From contig NZ_JQNA01000002.1 of NCBI RefSeq assembly GCF_000745015.1, forward strand, positions 2,046,001-2,110,000: a stretch of DNA of 64,000 nt, given 5' to 3'. This document shows positions 44,035-53,093 of the stretch, piece after piece (positions within the stretch are counted from its first letter, which is position 1; every line of letters begins with the position of its first letter). The translations under genes and the position numbers were made by a program. This stretch comes from Burkholderia sp. 9120. GTDB taxonomy: Bacteria > Pseudomonadota > Gammaproteobacteria > Burkholderiales > Burkholderiaceae. The notes under the pieces were generated by a model. It saw only the letters and a list, made by a program, of their open reading frames with translations, made no database searches and was not told the origin of the DNA.

Positions 44035-45324
44035 TCACGGTTCACTGCACGCGCCGAGACACGAAGCCGTTGCTGTGCCACCCGTTGTGCCACCCGCTGC
44101 GCCACCTGTTGTGCCGCCCGCTGGTACGCGACGCCTGCGCCGAGCCGCGACACCGATCCATAACAACGTCCCGATCAGCAACGCGGCGGCGACCCATGGC
44201 AGCGCGATCGGGCCGTAGCGATCGATCGCCATGCCGCCCAACGCGCCGCCGCCGGCGATCGCCAGATTCCAGACGGTGACGATCATCGATTGCGCGACGT
44301 CGGCGCCGTTGCCCGCGGCCCGCGCGGAGGCGGTTTGAAATAGCGTCGCGGCGCCGCCGAACGCTAATCCCCAGACGGCCACCCCGGTATAAACCGCGCT
44401 CCGCGTCTCACTCGCGACGCCCAGCAGCACGACGGCGGCCGCGAACAGCACGACGCTGATCAGGGTGAGCCGCCGCAGATGCGCGTCCACCAGCACGCCG
44501 ACTATCGCGATGCTCGCCAACGCGGCCGCGCCGAACACGAACAGCACGACGTCTACACGCTGCTGCAAGCCGGCGAAGGCAAGGAACGGCGAAATGTACG
44601 TATAGAGCAGGTTGTGCGCGAGCACATAAGCGAACATCACGGCGAGCACCGACTTCAGCCCCGGCGAGGCCAGCACGCCACGCAACGTCGTGCGGCGCGC
44701 CGCCGGCTGACCGGCGAAATCAGGCACTTGCCAGCGCACCCAGACGAGCAGGCCGAGCGTCGCCACCGTCATCGCGCCGAACGTATAACGCCAGCCGATC
44801 GAGGCGCCCAGCAGCGTACCGAGCGGGATACCGAGCGACAACGCGAGCGGCGCGCCAGTCATCGCCAGCGCGATCGCCCGACCTTGCAGATGCGCCGGCG
44901 CCATACGCGCCGCATGCCCCGCCAGCAGCGCCCACACGAGCCCCGCCGACACGCCGGCAAAGAAGCGCGCAATCAGCGTGAGCGTGTAGTGCGTCGAGAG
45001 CGTCGTCACCGTGTTGACCACGATGAATCCCGCAATGGCCGTCAGCAGCAACGGACGACGACGCCAGCCCCGCGTTGCGATGGCGAGCGGAATCGCCGAC
45101 AGCAGCGAGCCGGCCGCGTACACGGTGACCAACTGGCCGATCAGCGCGGCCGATACCCCGAGATCCGCGCTCATTTCACGTAACAGGCCGGCGGGTAACG
45201 CCTCGGTCAGGATGGTGATGAAGCCGGCGGTGGCGAGCGCGAGCAAACCGGAAAGCGGCAAACGCCCGGCCGCTCGGGCTGGCCGCGGTGCGCCACCGGA
45301 CCGCGTCGAGTCGAATTCGCTCAT
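44035..45324 (-). CDS. MFS transporter (YdhP/AraJ-like DHA1 group)
   Basis: Protein of 429 residues from the ATG at 45324 with twelve predicted membrane helices (about 25-395). Pattern 'GILREMSADLGVSAALIGQL'-like N-terminus and 'TRGWRRRPLL' (motif A between helices 2 and 3) fit the DHA1 drug/sugar efflux group. Its start overlaps the stop of the upstream serine hydrolase by 4 bp, so the two are translationally coupled. The last 25 residues are a Gly/Thr/Ala low-complexity tail from a 12-bp tandem repeat. Confidence 0.9.
   Translation of the reverse strand: MSEFDSTRSGGAPRPARAAGRLPLSGLLALATAGFITILTEALPAGLLREMSADLGVSAALIGQLVTVYAAGSLLSAIPLAIATRGWRRRPLLLTAIAGFIVVNTVTTLSTHYTLTLIARFFAGVSAGLVWALLAGHAARMAPAHLQGRAIALAMTGAPLALSLGIPLGTLLGASIGWRYTFGAMTVATLGLLVWVRWQVPDFAGQPAARRTTLRGVLASPGLKSVLAVMFAYVLAHNLLYTYISPFLAFAGLQQRVDVVLFVFGAAALASIAIVGVLVDAHLRRLTLISVVLFAAAVVLLGVASETRSAVYTGVAVWGLAFGGAATLFQTASARAAGNGADVAQSMIVTVWNLAIAGGGALGGMAIDRYGPIALPWVAAALLIGTLLWIGVAARRRRRVPAGGTTGGAAGGTTGGTATASCLGACSEP
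44078..44125 (-). repeat. 12-bp tandem repeat in the 3' end of the MFS gene
   Basis: Four in-frame 12-bp units (CCACCCGTTGTG, CCACCCGCTGCG, CCACCTGTTGTG, CCGCCCGCTGGT on the plus strand), alternating in pairs. They encode a Gly/Thr/Ala-rich cytoplasmic tail. Confidence 0.85.
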
Positions 45325-46532
45325 GGCCGGCTCGCCGTCTGAAGAGGCGCCGCACCGACGCCGTAGACCGCGTCGCGCAACGCGCTGACGAATGCACCCG
45401 ACATCCCTTCGTACAACGTGTTGGTGAGCGCGACGACACTCAACCCACGCGCCCGGTCGACGAACCAGGAATGGCCGTACGCGCCGCCCCAACGCCAGGT
45501 ACCGGGCGACTCCGGCGAATTCGCGGCGAGCGGATCGCGTAGTACTGAAAAGCCGAGACCGAAGCCATACCCCGGCGCATCGGGTGGTCCCATCGACCCG
45601 GTCTGATTACGGCCCATCTCGTCGACGAGCGCGCGCGGCAACAAAGGCGCTCCGCCACCGCGCAATGTGTCGAGCAGGCGCAGCACGTCGTCCGCGCAGC
45701 CCACCATACCCGCGCCGCCTGACGGAAACGCCGTCCGATCGAGCGCGCGCGCCGGTTCGAAGTCGATACCCACCGCGCCTTCGAACGGTGTGACGCGATC
45801 CTGGTCGCGCATCCGTCGCGGCTCTGGCGTGTCGTTCACGTACGGCGTCGCGAGTCGCGCCTCGTCGAGCGCGTGAAACGCCGTGTCGTGCATCGCGAGC
45901 GGCGCCGTCACCAACTCGCGCACCGCCCGCTCCAACGGCCAACCGGTCACACGCTCGATCACCGCGCCTAGCACGTCGATGGCCAACGAATACGTCCACG
46001 ACTGACCCGGCGCGAACAGCAACGGCACGCCGGCGATCCGGCGCAGATTCTCGGCGAGCGTGACGCCCGAGCAATCCATCCCGTCCGACACACCCGCGAG
46101 CGCGTACGGGCCGTGCTCATCGGCCTCGAGAAAACGGTAGCCGAGACCGGCGGTATGCGTCAGCAACTGCCGCACGGTGATAGTGGCCGCCGCGCCGTCC
46201 GGTCCGCGCGGCGTGAATTCGGGCAGATGACGCGCGACGATATCGTCGAGTCCGAGACGCTGCTGGGCGACCAGCACCATCGCCGCGGTCGAGACGATCG
46301 GCTTCGACACGGAGGCGAGCCGGAACAGCGTGTCGTCGCGCATCGGCTGAGCACGCTCACGATCGGCCAGACCCGCTGCACGGCGATAGACCGTCTCGCC
46401 GTGCAGCGCGACCAGCACAACACCGCCCACCAGTCGTTGCGACGCCAACGCGGCGTCCAGCACCGCATCGACCCGCGACGACAGCGCGGCGGAATAACTG
46501 GAACGGCTCACTGCCTCGATTGCATGCTGCAT
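45321..46532 (-). CDS. Class C beta-lactamase-fold serine hydrolase (EstB-like)
   Basis: Protein of 403 residues without a signal peptide. The SxxK motif is S74-V-S-K77 and the tyrosine motif Y181-S-L, where beta-lactamases have Y-x-N. The third motif region reads 'GGAYGHSWFVD'. This set is typical of EstB-type esterases rather than AmpC, and the lack of a signal peptide fits a cytoplasmic esterase. It heads an operon with the MFS gene and is divergent from a LysR gene, suggesting a regulated hydrolase/exporter unit. Confidence 0.87.
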   Translation of the reverse strand: MQHAIEAVSRSSYSAALSSRVDAVLDAALASQRLVGGVVLVALHGETVYRRAAGLADRERAQPMRDDTLFRLASVSKPIVSTAAMVLVAQQRLGLDDIVARHLPEFTPRGPDGAAATITVRQLLTHTAGLGYRFLEADEHGPYALAGVSDGMDCSGVTLAENLRRIAGVPLLFAPGQSWTYSLAIDVLGAVIERVTGWPLERAVRELVTAPLAMHDTAFHALDEARLATPYVNDTPEPRRMRDQDRVTPFEGAVGIDFEPARALDRTAFPSGGAGMVGCADDVLRLLDTLRGGGAPLLPRALVDEMGRNQTGSMGPPDAPGYGFGLGFSVLRDPLAANSPESPGTWRWGGAYGHSWFVDRARGLSVVALTNTLYEGMSGAFVSALRDAVYGVGAAPLQTASRP

Positions 46533-46639
46533 GACGGCTCCGTTGAATGGGGACGCACCATCATACGAAGCCGGTCAGCGGAGAAAAACTGGGATACAGT
46601 TCCTCACTCTGCGGACAGGAATGTCCGGAATGGGAGGCA

Positions 46640-47569
46640 ATGGTGGAAAGTCTCGGCGGGTTCGTGGTATTCGTGCAGGTCGCGGAAACGCGCAGTTTCG
46701 TCACCGCCGGGCGGCTGCTCGGCGTATCGGCGTCGGCGGTGGGCAAACGCATCGCCCGTCTCGAAGAACAGCTTGGCGTGCGGCTTTTTCATCGCAGCAC
46801 GCGCAGCATCACGCTCACGACCGACGGCATCCAGTTCCTCGAACGCTGCCGGCGTATCCTCGCCGAAATCGACGCCGCCCAACTGGAACTGTCGCAAAGC
46901 GCCGGCGCACCACGTGGCCGTTTGCGCGTGAGTCTGCCGCTGGTCGGCTCGCTGGTGCTGCCGGTGCTCGCCGATTTCATGGCGGCGTACCCGGAGATCG
47001 AACTCGATCTGGACTTCACCGACCGCGTGGTCGACGTGATCGACGAAGGCTTCGACGTCGTCGTTCGTACCGGCACACTGGCCGATTCGCGGCTGGCCGC
47101 TCGCCAGATCGGTTCGTTCGGTGTGGCGCTGGTCGGTGCGCCGGCTTATTTCGCCGCGCACGGCAAGCCGCTTCGACCGGCCGACCTCGCCAACCATATC
47201 TGTCTGCACTACCGTTATCCGAACAGCGGCAAGCTCGAAATCTGGCCGCTGCGCCGCGAGCCGGGCGAGCGCGAAGTGACGCTACCGATTTCGATGGTGT
47301 GCAACAACATCGAGACGCGCACGTGTTTCGCGATGCGCGGTCTGGGCATTGCCTGCGTGCCGGATTTTTCGGTGCGGCAAGCGCTGCGCGACGGCCTGCT
47401 CTGCACGGTGCTCGACGACTACGTCGGCCGGGCGATCGACCTGAGCATCGTGTGGCCGGACGGACCGAGCGTGCCGCCGCGGCTGCGCGCGTTTATCGAC
47501 TTCATGGCCGAGCGCATGCCGGCGAATGTCGCGCCCGACGATCCGCAACCCCGCGCGCGTACCGCTTAG
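46640..47569 (+). CDS. LysR-type transcriptional regulator
   Basis: Protein of 309 residues from the ATG at 46640, chosen because GGGAGG lies just upstream; a longer frame to 46547 adds an unconserved tail. Winged helix at about 20-40 ('TAGRLLGVSASAVGKRIARL') and effector domain at about 92-300. Divergent from the serine hydrolase-MFS operon, which it likely controls. Confidence 0.92.
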   Translation: MVESLGGFVVFVQVAETRSFVTAGRLLGVSASAVGKRIARLEEQLGVRLFHRSTRSITLTTDGIQFLERCRRILAEIDAAQLELSQSAGAPRGRLRVSLPLVGSLVLPVLADFMAAYPEIELDLDFTDRVVDVIDEGFDVVVRTGTLADSRLAARQIGSFGVALVGAPAYFAAHGKPLRPADLANHICLHYRYPNSGKLEIWPLRREPGEREVTLPISMVCNNIETRTCFAMRGLGIACVPDFSVRQALRDGLLCTVLDDYVGRAIDLSIVWPDGPSVPPRLRAFIDFMAERMPANVAPDDPQPRARTA

Positions 47570-47581
47570 CGCAACGGCGCC

Positions 47582-50500
47582 TCAAACCGTCGCCAGTTCC
47601 CGCTGCGCCCCGCCCTGCAGCAATTTGGCGATCGCTTCCGTTCCCATCGGCTTCGCGAAGTAGAACCCCTGCATTTCGTCGCACTCGCGCTCGCGCAGGA
47701 AGTCGAGTTGCGCCGACGTTTCCACGCCCTCGGCGATCACCTGCAACTTCAGCGAATGGGCGAGCGCGATGATCGCCGACGTGATCGTCTCGTCATCGGC
47801 CGACACGCCGATGTCGGAGACGAACGAGCGGTCGATCTTCAAGCGGTCCACCGGAAAACGCTTCAGATAGCTGAGACTCGAATAGCCGGTGCCGAAGTCG
47901 TCGATGGCAAGCCCAATGCCGAGCGCGTGCAGCTCATTCAACATCAACACCGCTTCTTCGGCGTTGCGCATGATCGTGCTCTCGGTCAGTTCGAGTTCGA
48001 GGTACTGCGGCTCCAGACCGGTTTCGGCCAGCACCTGCATCACCAGCTTCGCGATATCGCGCTGCTGGAACACCCGCGCCGACAGATTCACCGACACCCG
48101 CGTCGGTGGTAGGCCTTCGTCCTGCCAGGCCTTGTTCTGGCGGCACGCCTCGCGCAGCACCCACTCGGACAGCGGCCCGATCAGCCCACTCTCTTCCGCA
48201 AGCGGAATGAACGACGACGGCGGCACCAGCCCCACCTCCGGATCGAGCCAGCGCACCAGCGCCTCGGTGCCGACGATCTGCCCGCTGCTAATGTCCACCT
48301 GCGGCTGGTAGTGCAGCAGGAATTCGTTGTCGCGCAGCGCGCGCCGCAGACGCCGCTCCAGATTCAGACGCGCACCGGCGCTCGCGTTCATCTCCGGCTG
48401 ATAGAACTGGAAGGTGTTGCGGCCCATGTCCTTTGCGCGATACATCGCGAGGTCGGCCTTTTTCATCAGTGTTTCAGCGTCTTCACCGTCTTGCGGGAAC
48501 AGGCTCGCGCCCATGCTGCAACCCACGTAAAGCTCGGTGCCGTCGAGCCACACCGGCTCGGAAATCGACAAGCGCACGCGTTCCATCCACGCAATCAGCG
48601 ATTGTTCGTCGACGGTGTCGGTCATCACGATCACGAACTCGTCGCCGCCGTGGCGCGCCACCGTGTCGCTGGTGCGCGTGCAGCGCGCGAGCCGCTCGGC
48701 GACCACGCTCAACAGCCGGTCGCCGACGCTGTGGCCGAGACTGTCGTTGACGTTCTTGAAGCCGTCCAGATCGATGAACACGACCGCCACGCCCTTTTGC
48801 TGCCGCTGCGCGACGATTAGCGCATGCTGCAGGCGGTCGCGCAGTAGATTACGGTTCGGCAGGCGCGTCAGGCTGTCGTAGTTGGCCTGGTATTCGAGCT
48901 GCTCCTGGTAGCGCATCAGATCGGTCACGTCGTTGATCACGCCGATGTGATGCGTGATCACGCCGTCCGTATTCGGCACTGGGGCGATGAAGAGTTGATT
49001 CCAGAACAGCGCGCCGTCCTTGCGATAGTTGCGCACCACCGCACTGACTTCGCGATTCGCGCCGAGCGCCTGACGGATCAGCGCCACGCCTTCCTGATCG
49101 CGGTCGTCGCGCTGGAGCACGCGGCAATCGTGGCCGATCACTTCGGCGGGATCGTAGCCGGTGATACGCATGAACGCCGGGTTCACGTATTCGATCAGAT
49201 TGCCCGTCGGCGACGGCGCGGTGATCAGAATCGCGTTGACGCTCGCGTCGAGCGCACGGCTTTGCAGGCGCAGCGCAAGATCGGCGCGCTTGCGTTCGGT
49301 GATGTCGGTGTACGAACCGAGCACGCCGATCACGCGGCCGTCGCCGTCGGTGAACGGCAGCTTGCTCGTGACCGTGGTGCGATGCACGCCGTCGATCACC
49401 AGATCGACTTCGAAACTCATCTTCGGCACGCCCGTGCTCACCACTTCCTTATCGTGATCGTTGAGCAGGTCGGCGAACGCGCGCCACGGCAGGTCGGTGT
49501 CGCTCTTACCGACTACCTGCTCGGGATAGGCGAGCCCGGCGTCGCGCGCGAACGCCATATTGCAGCCGAGATAGCGCGACTCCAGGTCCTTCCAGAAAAT
49601 GCGCTGCGGAATGTTGTCGATCACCGCTTCGAGCATCTGGTTCGAACGCTGCGCTTCGGCTTCGGCGTTGATCTGGTCGGTGACGTCGTCGGCCAGCACG
49701 AAAAACGCGGCGCGGCCCATGAAGTTCAGCGCGTGATACGAGATGTCGGCGCTGATCGTCGACCCATCCTTGCGCCGGTGATGCCAGATGCCGGCCATCG
49801 TGCGGCCGCGCGGCGCCATTTCGCTGCGCTGCAGATGCGATTCGAGCCGCGCGATTTCCGCGTTCGGCCGGATCGCGCGAATCGTCATGCCGAGAAATTC
49901 GCTCTCGGCGTAGCCGTATTGCTGGATCGCGGCCGCATTGACGGCGAGAAACCGCATGGTTTCGCGATCGAAGATGTACATCGGCACCGGATGATCGTCG
50001 AACAGACCGCGAAAACGCTCGTCGTTGCGGCCGAGCGCACGCACGGTGCGCAGTTTTTCGCGGGCGCTGCTTTCGCGGGCGCCAAAGGTGAAGATCAGCA
50101 GCGCGCTGCCGGCCAGCATGGTGACGATCAGCAGGAATATGGCGCGCTGGGTTTCGCTGGCCGATGCCGAGAGCGACGTCTGCAGCGCGTGGCTTTCCTC
50201 GCTGCGCAATGCCGCGAGACCGGCTTCCACGCGATCGAGCCCGAGTCCGAGATGCGTATAGGTCGACGCGGCCCACGCACGCGACGCGTTCGGCTCGGCG
50301 CTGGCGCTCTTCAACAGCGCATCGTCGATGTCGTGTTGCAGCGCGTGGCTGTCGGCGCTCAGTCTCGCCAGCTTGTCGAGCATGGCCGGTTCGCCGGCCA
50401 GTTCGCTGTGCAGGTCGCGCTCAAGGGCGGCGAGCGTCGCCCGCGTCGTGCTGGCCGCGCTGACCGGCGCCGATTCCCCCGTCGCCTCGAAGCGGCCGAG

Positions 50501-50692
50501 CGTGGCGAGACCGCCGTCGAGCGCCGTCTGGTAGGCGTCGAGGTTCTCGCGCACGCTGGTCGAACGCAGCATGCGCGCGTCGGCATCGCGCTGACCGCAA
50601 ATCTGCGAATAAGCGACGAACGCGTTCGCGCCGACCGCGGCAGCGACGACTGCCAGATTGATCAGCAGCCGCTTCGATAAAAAAGAATTCAT
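47582..50692 (-). CDS. Membrane PAS-GGDEF-EAL cyclic-di-GMP signalling protein
   Basis: Protein of 1036 residues. Two membrane helices (about 9-29 and 184-205) enclose a periplasmic helical segment of about 150 residues with no recognised domain. Three PAS modules follow (about 225-340, 350-470 and 480-600), then GGDEF with an intact motif at 682-686 and EAL with E810-A-L, including 'DDFGTGYSSLSYLKRFP'. Both motifs are intact, so it may make and/or degrade c-di-GMP, with one activity likely dominant. The second PAS carries 'WKDLESRYLGCN'. It probably tunes motility or biofilm, but the signal is unknown. Confidence 0.93.
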   Translation of the reverse strand: MNSFLSKRLLINLAVVAAAVGANAFVAYSQICGQRDADARMLRSTSVRENLDAYQTALDGGLATLGRFEATGESAPVSAASTTRATLAALERDLHSELAGEPAMLDKLARLSADSHALQHDIDDALLKSASAEPNASRAWAASTYTHLGLGLDRVEAGLAALRSEESHALQTSLSASASETQRAIFLLIVTMLAGSALLIFTFGARESSAREKLRTVRALGRNDERFRGLFDDHPVPMYIFDRETMRFLAVNAAAIQQYGYAESEFLGMTIRAIRPNAEIARLESHLQRSEMAPRGRTMAGIWHHRRKDGSTISADISYHALNFMGRAAFFVLADDVTDQINAEAEAQRSNQMLEAVIDNIPQRIFWKDLESRYLGCNMAFARDAGLAYPEQVVGKSDTDLPWRAFADLLNDHDKEVVSTGVPKMSFEVDLVIDGVHRTTVTSKLPFTDGDGRVIGVLGSYTDITERKRADLALRLQSRALDASVNAILITAPSPTGNLIEYVNPAFMRITGYDPAEVIGHDCRVLQRDDRDQEGVALIRQALGANREVSAVVRNYRKDGALFWNQLFIAPVPNTDGVITHHIGVINDVTDLMRYQEQLEYQANYDSLTRLPNRNLLRDRLQHALIVAQRQQKGVAVVFIDLDGFKNVNDSLGHSVGDRLLSVVAERLARCTRTSDTVARHGGDEFVIVMTDTVDEQSLIAWMERVRLSISEPVWLDGTELYVGCSMGASLFPQDGEDAETLMKKADLAMYRAKDMGRNTFQFYQPEMNASAGARLNLERRLRRALRDNEFLLHYQPQVDISSGQIVGTEALVRWLDPEVGLVPPSSFIPLAEESGLIGPLSEWVLREACRQNKAWQDEGLPPTRVSVNLSARVFQQRDIAKLVMQVLAETGLEPQYLELELTESTIMRNAEEAVLMLNELHALGIGLAIDDFGTGYSSLSYLKRFPVDRLKIDRSFVSDIGVSADDETITSAIIALAHSLKLQVIAEGVETSAQLDFLRERECDEMQGFYFAKPMGTEAIAKLLQGGAQRELATV

Positions 50693-50960
50693 GGATTCCG
50701 AACGTCAGATCGTTCCGAGGGCGGGAGCGCGCGGTCGCTTTCGGTGCGTCAGGCCGCATCGATGCGAGTTTTTTTACACGCCAACCCATGGATAACGGCA
50801 GGGTTCGGAGCGGGTTGAGGGTGTGGGTGAAAAAATAGGCAACTTCGGGCACGCGGTGGGATCCGGGCGCGGCCGGTTAGGCGGTTTCGGCCAGACGTGT
50901 TCTGGCGCGGCGTTTTCGGTCAGGTGCACTGGTCAGGCGCCCTCAACTTCGCGCCGCCAG

Positions 50961-51437
50961 CTAGGCGCCCCCTCCAAATTCCTTCATGGCCGGCACGAAG
51001 TCGTGATTGGCCTCCGGTTTGCGCGACAGCTTGGCGAGCACGTAACGCTTGAACGGATCGAGTTCGGCCCAGCGCGCCACGCTCGGCGCGGTCAGACCGG
51101 CTAATCCCGCCTGGTGCGTGACGCCTTCCGGCACGCTATCGGTACGGCGCCAGAGCGGCGCTTCCTCGGGCGTGAACCACTCCGGCTCGACATTGGCGTG
51201 AGTGCGCAGCATTTCGAACAGCGCGTGGTCGAAATTCGGTTCGATTTCCGTGTCGTCGTCGACCGGAAAACGCGCCAGCAGCTTGCGGTCTTCGAGCGGC
51301 AGCATTTGCCACTGCGCCAGCGTGATACGCAAGCCGAAACGGTCGAGGTTGAAGCGAACCGACATCGGGATGAACGTGAAATTCTCCGAAGACTCGACCT
51401 CGAAGTTGAACAGAAGCGGTGCTTCGTTGAGTCCCAT
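50961..51437 (-). CDS. Nitrate reductase associated protein
   Basis: Protein of 158 residues from the ATG at 51437, in the family annotated as nitrate reductase associated protein (Nitr_red_assoc). Matching features are 'FNFEVESSENFTFIPMSVRFNLDRFG' at the N-terminus (partly conserved) and the C-terminal 'LDPFKRYVLAKLSR'. It has no signal or membrane segment. Its role is poorly defined. It is divergent from fdhD, but no nitrate reductase or formate dehydrogenase gene lies in the window. Confidence 0.75.
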   Translation of the reverse strand: MGLNEAPLLFNFEVESSENFTFIPMSVRFNLDRFGLRITLAQWQMLPLEDRKLLARFPVDDDTEIEPNFDHALFEMLRTHANVEPEWFTPEEAPLWRRTDSVPEGVTHQAGLAGLTAPSVARWAELDPFKRYVLAKLSRKPEANHDFVPAMKEFGGGA

Positions 51438-51548
51438 GACAGTGTCCTCGTGGATAGCGGGCAACATGCAAGCCCGGCTTGAGGTATTTTAGAACCTTAT
51501 TCGCGCGGTGACGGCACGAGAGCGGCACGCGGCAAGGTAGAGGAGCAA

Positions 51549-52394
51549 GTGAGCTTGAACGAACTGGAAACAGCCGGACAACCGGGCGCGGTGGAGCGTC
51601 AGGTGCATCGGCATCGCGGCGCGGCGGTGGAAACCGTCACCGATCATGTCGGTCAGGAATGGCCGGTCGCGCTCGTCTTCAACGGTATTTCGCACGCGGT
51701 GATGATGTGTACGCCGCGCGATCTGGAAGCGTTCGCGGTCGGTTTCGCGATTTCGGAAGGCATCGTGGCGCGCGGCAGCGACATTCACGACATCGAAGTC
51801 GAACTGCACGACGACGGCGAATTGCCGCATGCCGAAGTGCAATTGCAGGTGGTGCAGCAGGCGTTCGTCGCGCTGAAGGAAAAGCGCCGCGCGCTCGCCG
51901 GGCGCACCGGCTGCGGCGTCTGCGGAATCGAAAGCATCGATCTGCTGGATCTGAACCCGGAACGGGTGCCCGACACCGGCTTTCTGCAACGGCTCGCCCC
52001 GGACGCGATCGCCCGCGCCGCCCACGACCTGCCCGCACACCAGGCGCTGACGCGGCTGACCGGCGGCCTGCACGCCGCCGCATGGTGCGATGCGGCAGGC
52101 GCGATCCGTTACGCGTTCGAGGACGTCGGCCGTCATAACGCGCTCGACAAGCTGATCGGCCAGCTCGTGCTGGATCGCGTCGATACGAAAGAGGGTTTTG
52201 TGTTCCTGTCGAGCCGCGCCAGCTACGAGCTGGTGCGCAAGGCGGCGCGCGTCGATGTGCCGATGGTCGCGACGATCTCGGCGCCGTCGTCGCTGGCCAT
52301 TGCGATTGCCCGCAAGGCCGGCGTGCGGCTGGTCAGCTTCTGCCGCGAGACGAGCTACGTCGATTACGACACGTTGCAGCCGGCGCCGGGTTGA
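51549..52394 (+). CDS. fdhD: Formate dehydrogenase accessory sulfurtransferase FdhD
   Basis: Protein of 281 residues that starts at GTG (51549) with AGGAG 8 bp upstream. The catalytic cysteine pair 'CGVCG' gives C122 and C125, and 'YAFEDVGRHNALDKLIG' is the other family signature. FdhD transfers sulfur from IscS to the molybdenum cofactor of formate dehydrogenases. The dehydrogenase operon itself is elsewhere, so this gene is a stand-alone accessory here. Confidence 0.95.
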   Translation: MSLNELETAGQPGAVERQVHRHRGAAVETVTDHVGQEWPVALVFNGISHAVMMCTPRDLEAFAVGFAISEGIVARGSDIHDIEVELHDDGELPHAEVQLQVVQQAFVALKEKRRALAGRTGCGVCGIESIDLLDLNPERVPDTGFLQRLAPDAIARAAHDLPAHQALTRLTGGLHAAAWCDAAGAIRYAFEDVGRHNALDKLIGQLVLDRVDTKEGFVFLSSRASYELVRKAARVDVPMVATISAPSSLAIAIARKAGVRLVSFCRETSYVDYDTLQPAPG

Positions 52395-52530
52395 GCGCCG
52401 GGTTAAGTGCCGACATGCATCGGCATCCCACACCACGGGATTGACTTCAAATCTGGCCTCTTTTCGGCGAATTACATGCGCTCCGATCGGCTCACACTAG
52501 CATCGTGCCAATCGAGAGAGCCGCCAGAAA

Positions 52531-52818
52531 ATGTCATCCCGTCACGCCAAAAATCGTCCGTTCGGTCTTGATCTGCCCGAGCTGCTCACGTCCGAACAGA
52601 TGCTTCCGTCGGGTATCGATGCCGACATGATGGACGGCCTGCACCGCTCCTCCGGGAAAGTATTGCAGCTCGCCACGCTGACGCATCAAGCCGTGGCGCG
52701 CGGCGATGCGGCGGCGGCGGAAGCGGCGCGGGCATCGCTCGAACGGCAGCTCGCCATCTCTACCAGCCTGATCGACCAGCTTCTGCTCGACGGCACGGAC
52801 CAACCTACGACACATTGA
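52531..52818 (+). CDS. Small hypothetical protein
   Basis: Protein of 95 residues, preceded by GAGAG. The N-terminal 35 residues are polar; residues 38-88 form a strong helical stretch with heptad-like Leu/Ala spacing, suggesting coiled coil. No family is recognised. It follows fdhD by 136 bp and precedes a 46-residue gene. Real coding is supported by GC3-biased codons. Confidence 0.55.
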   Translation: MSSRHAKNRPFGLDLPELLTSEQMLPSGIDADMMDGLHRSSGKVLQLATLTHQAVARGDAAAAEAARASLERQLAISTSLIDQLLLDGTDQPTTH

Positions 52819-52883
52819 GCAGCCGGAAGGCCAGGCGGAATTCATCGCCGTATCGCGGCAATGTCGCAACTCCGAGAACTGAA

Positions 52884-53024
52884 ATGAGTGCTTTGACCGT
52901 AATTCTCTGCATCTGGGCGATGGTCGCCTTTTGCGCGATTCTTTTCATTCGCGGCGCAACGGCGCGCGTGAAACGGCCGGCGGCGCCGCATAAGCGTCCG
53001 GCACGTTTTTCGATCGCGGAATAA
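52884..53024 (+). CDS. Small single-pass membrane protein
   Basis: Predicted 46-residue protein from the ATG at 52884 (short of a longer in-frame start at 52815). Residues 3-24 are one hydrophobic helix, followed by a Lys/Arg/Pro-rich tail ending 'PARFSIAE', so a cytoplasmic tail is likely. Small proteins of this form are common next to metabolic or regulatory genes. Function unknown. Confidence 0.45.
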   Translation: MSALTVILCIWAMVAFCAILFIRGATARVKRPAAPHKRPARFSIAE

Positions 53025-53093
53025 CGCGCGCGGGTCGGGCGATGGCGCTTTTATGCGCGTCGCCGTCCCCGCGTCCCCGCGTTGCAACAACGC

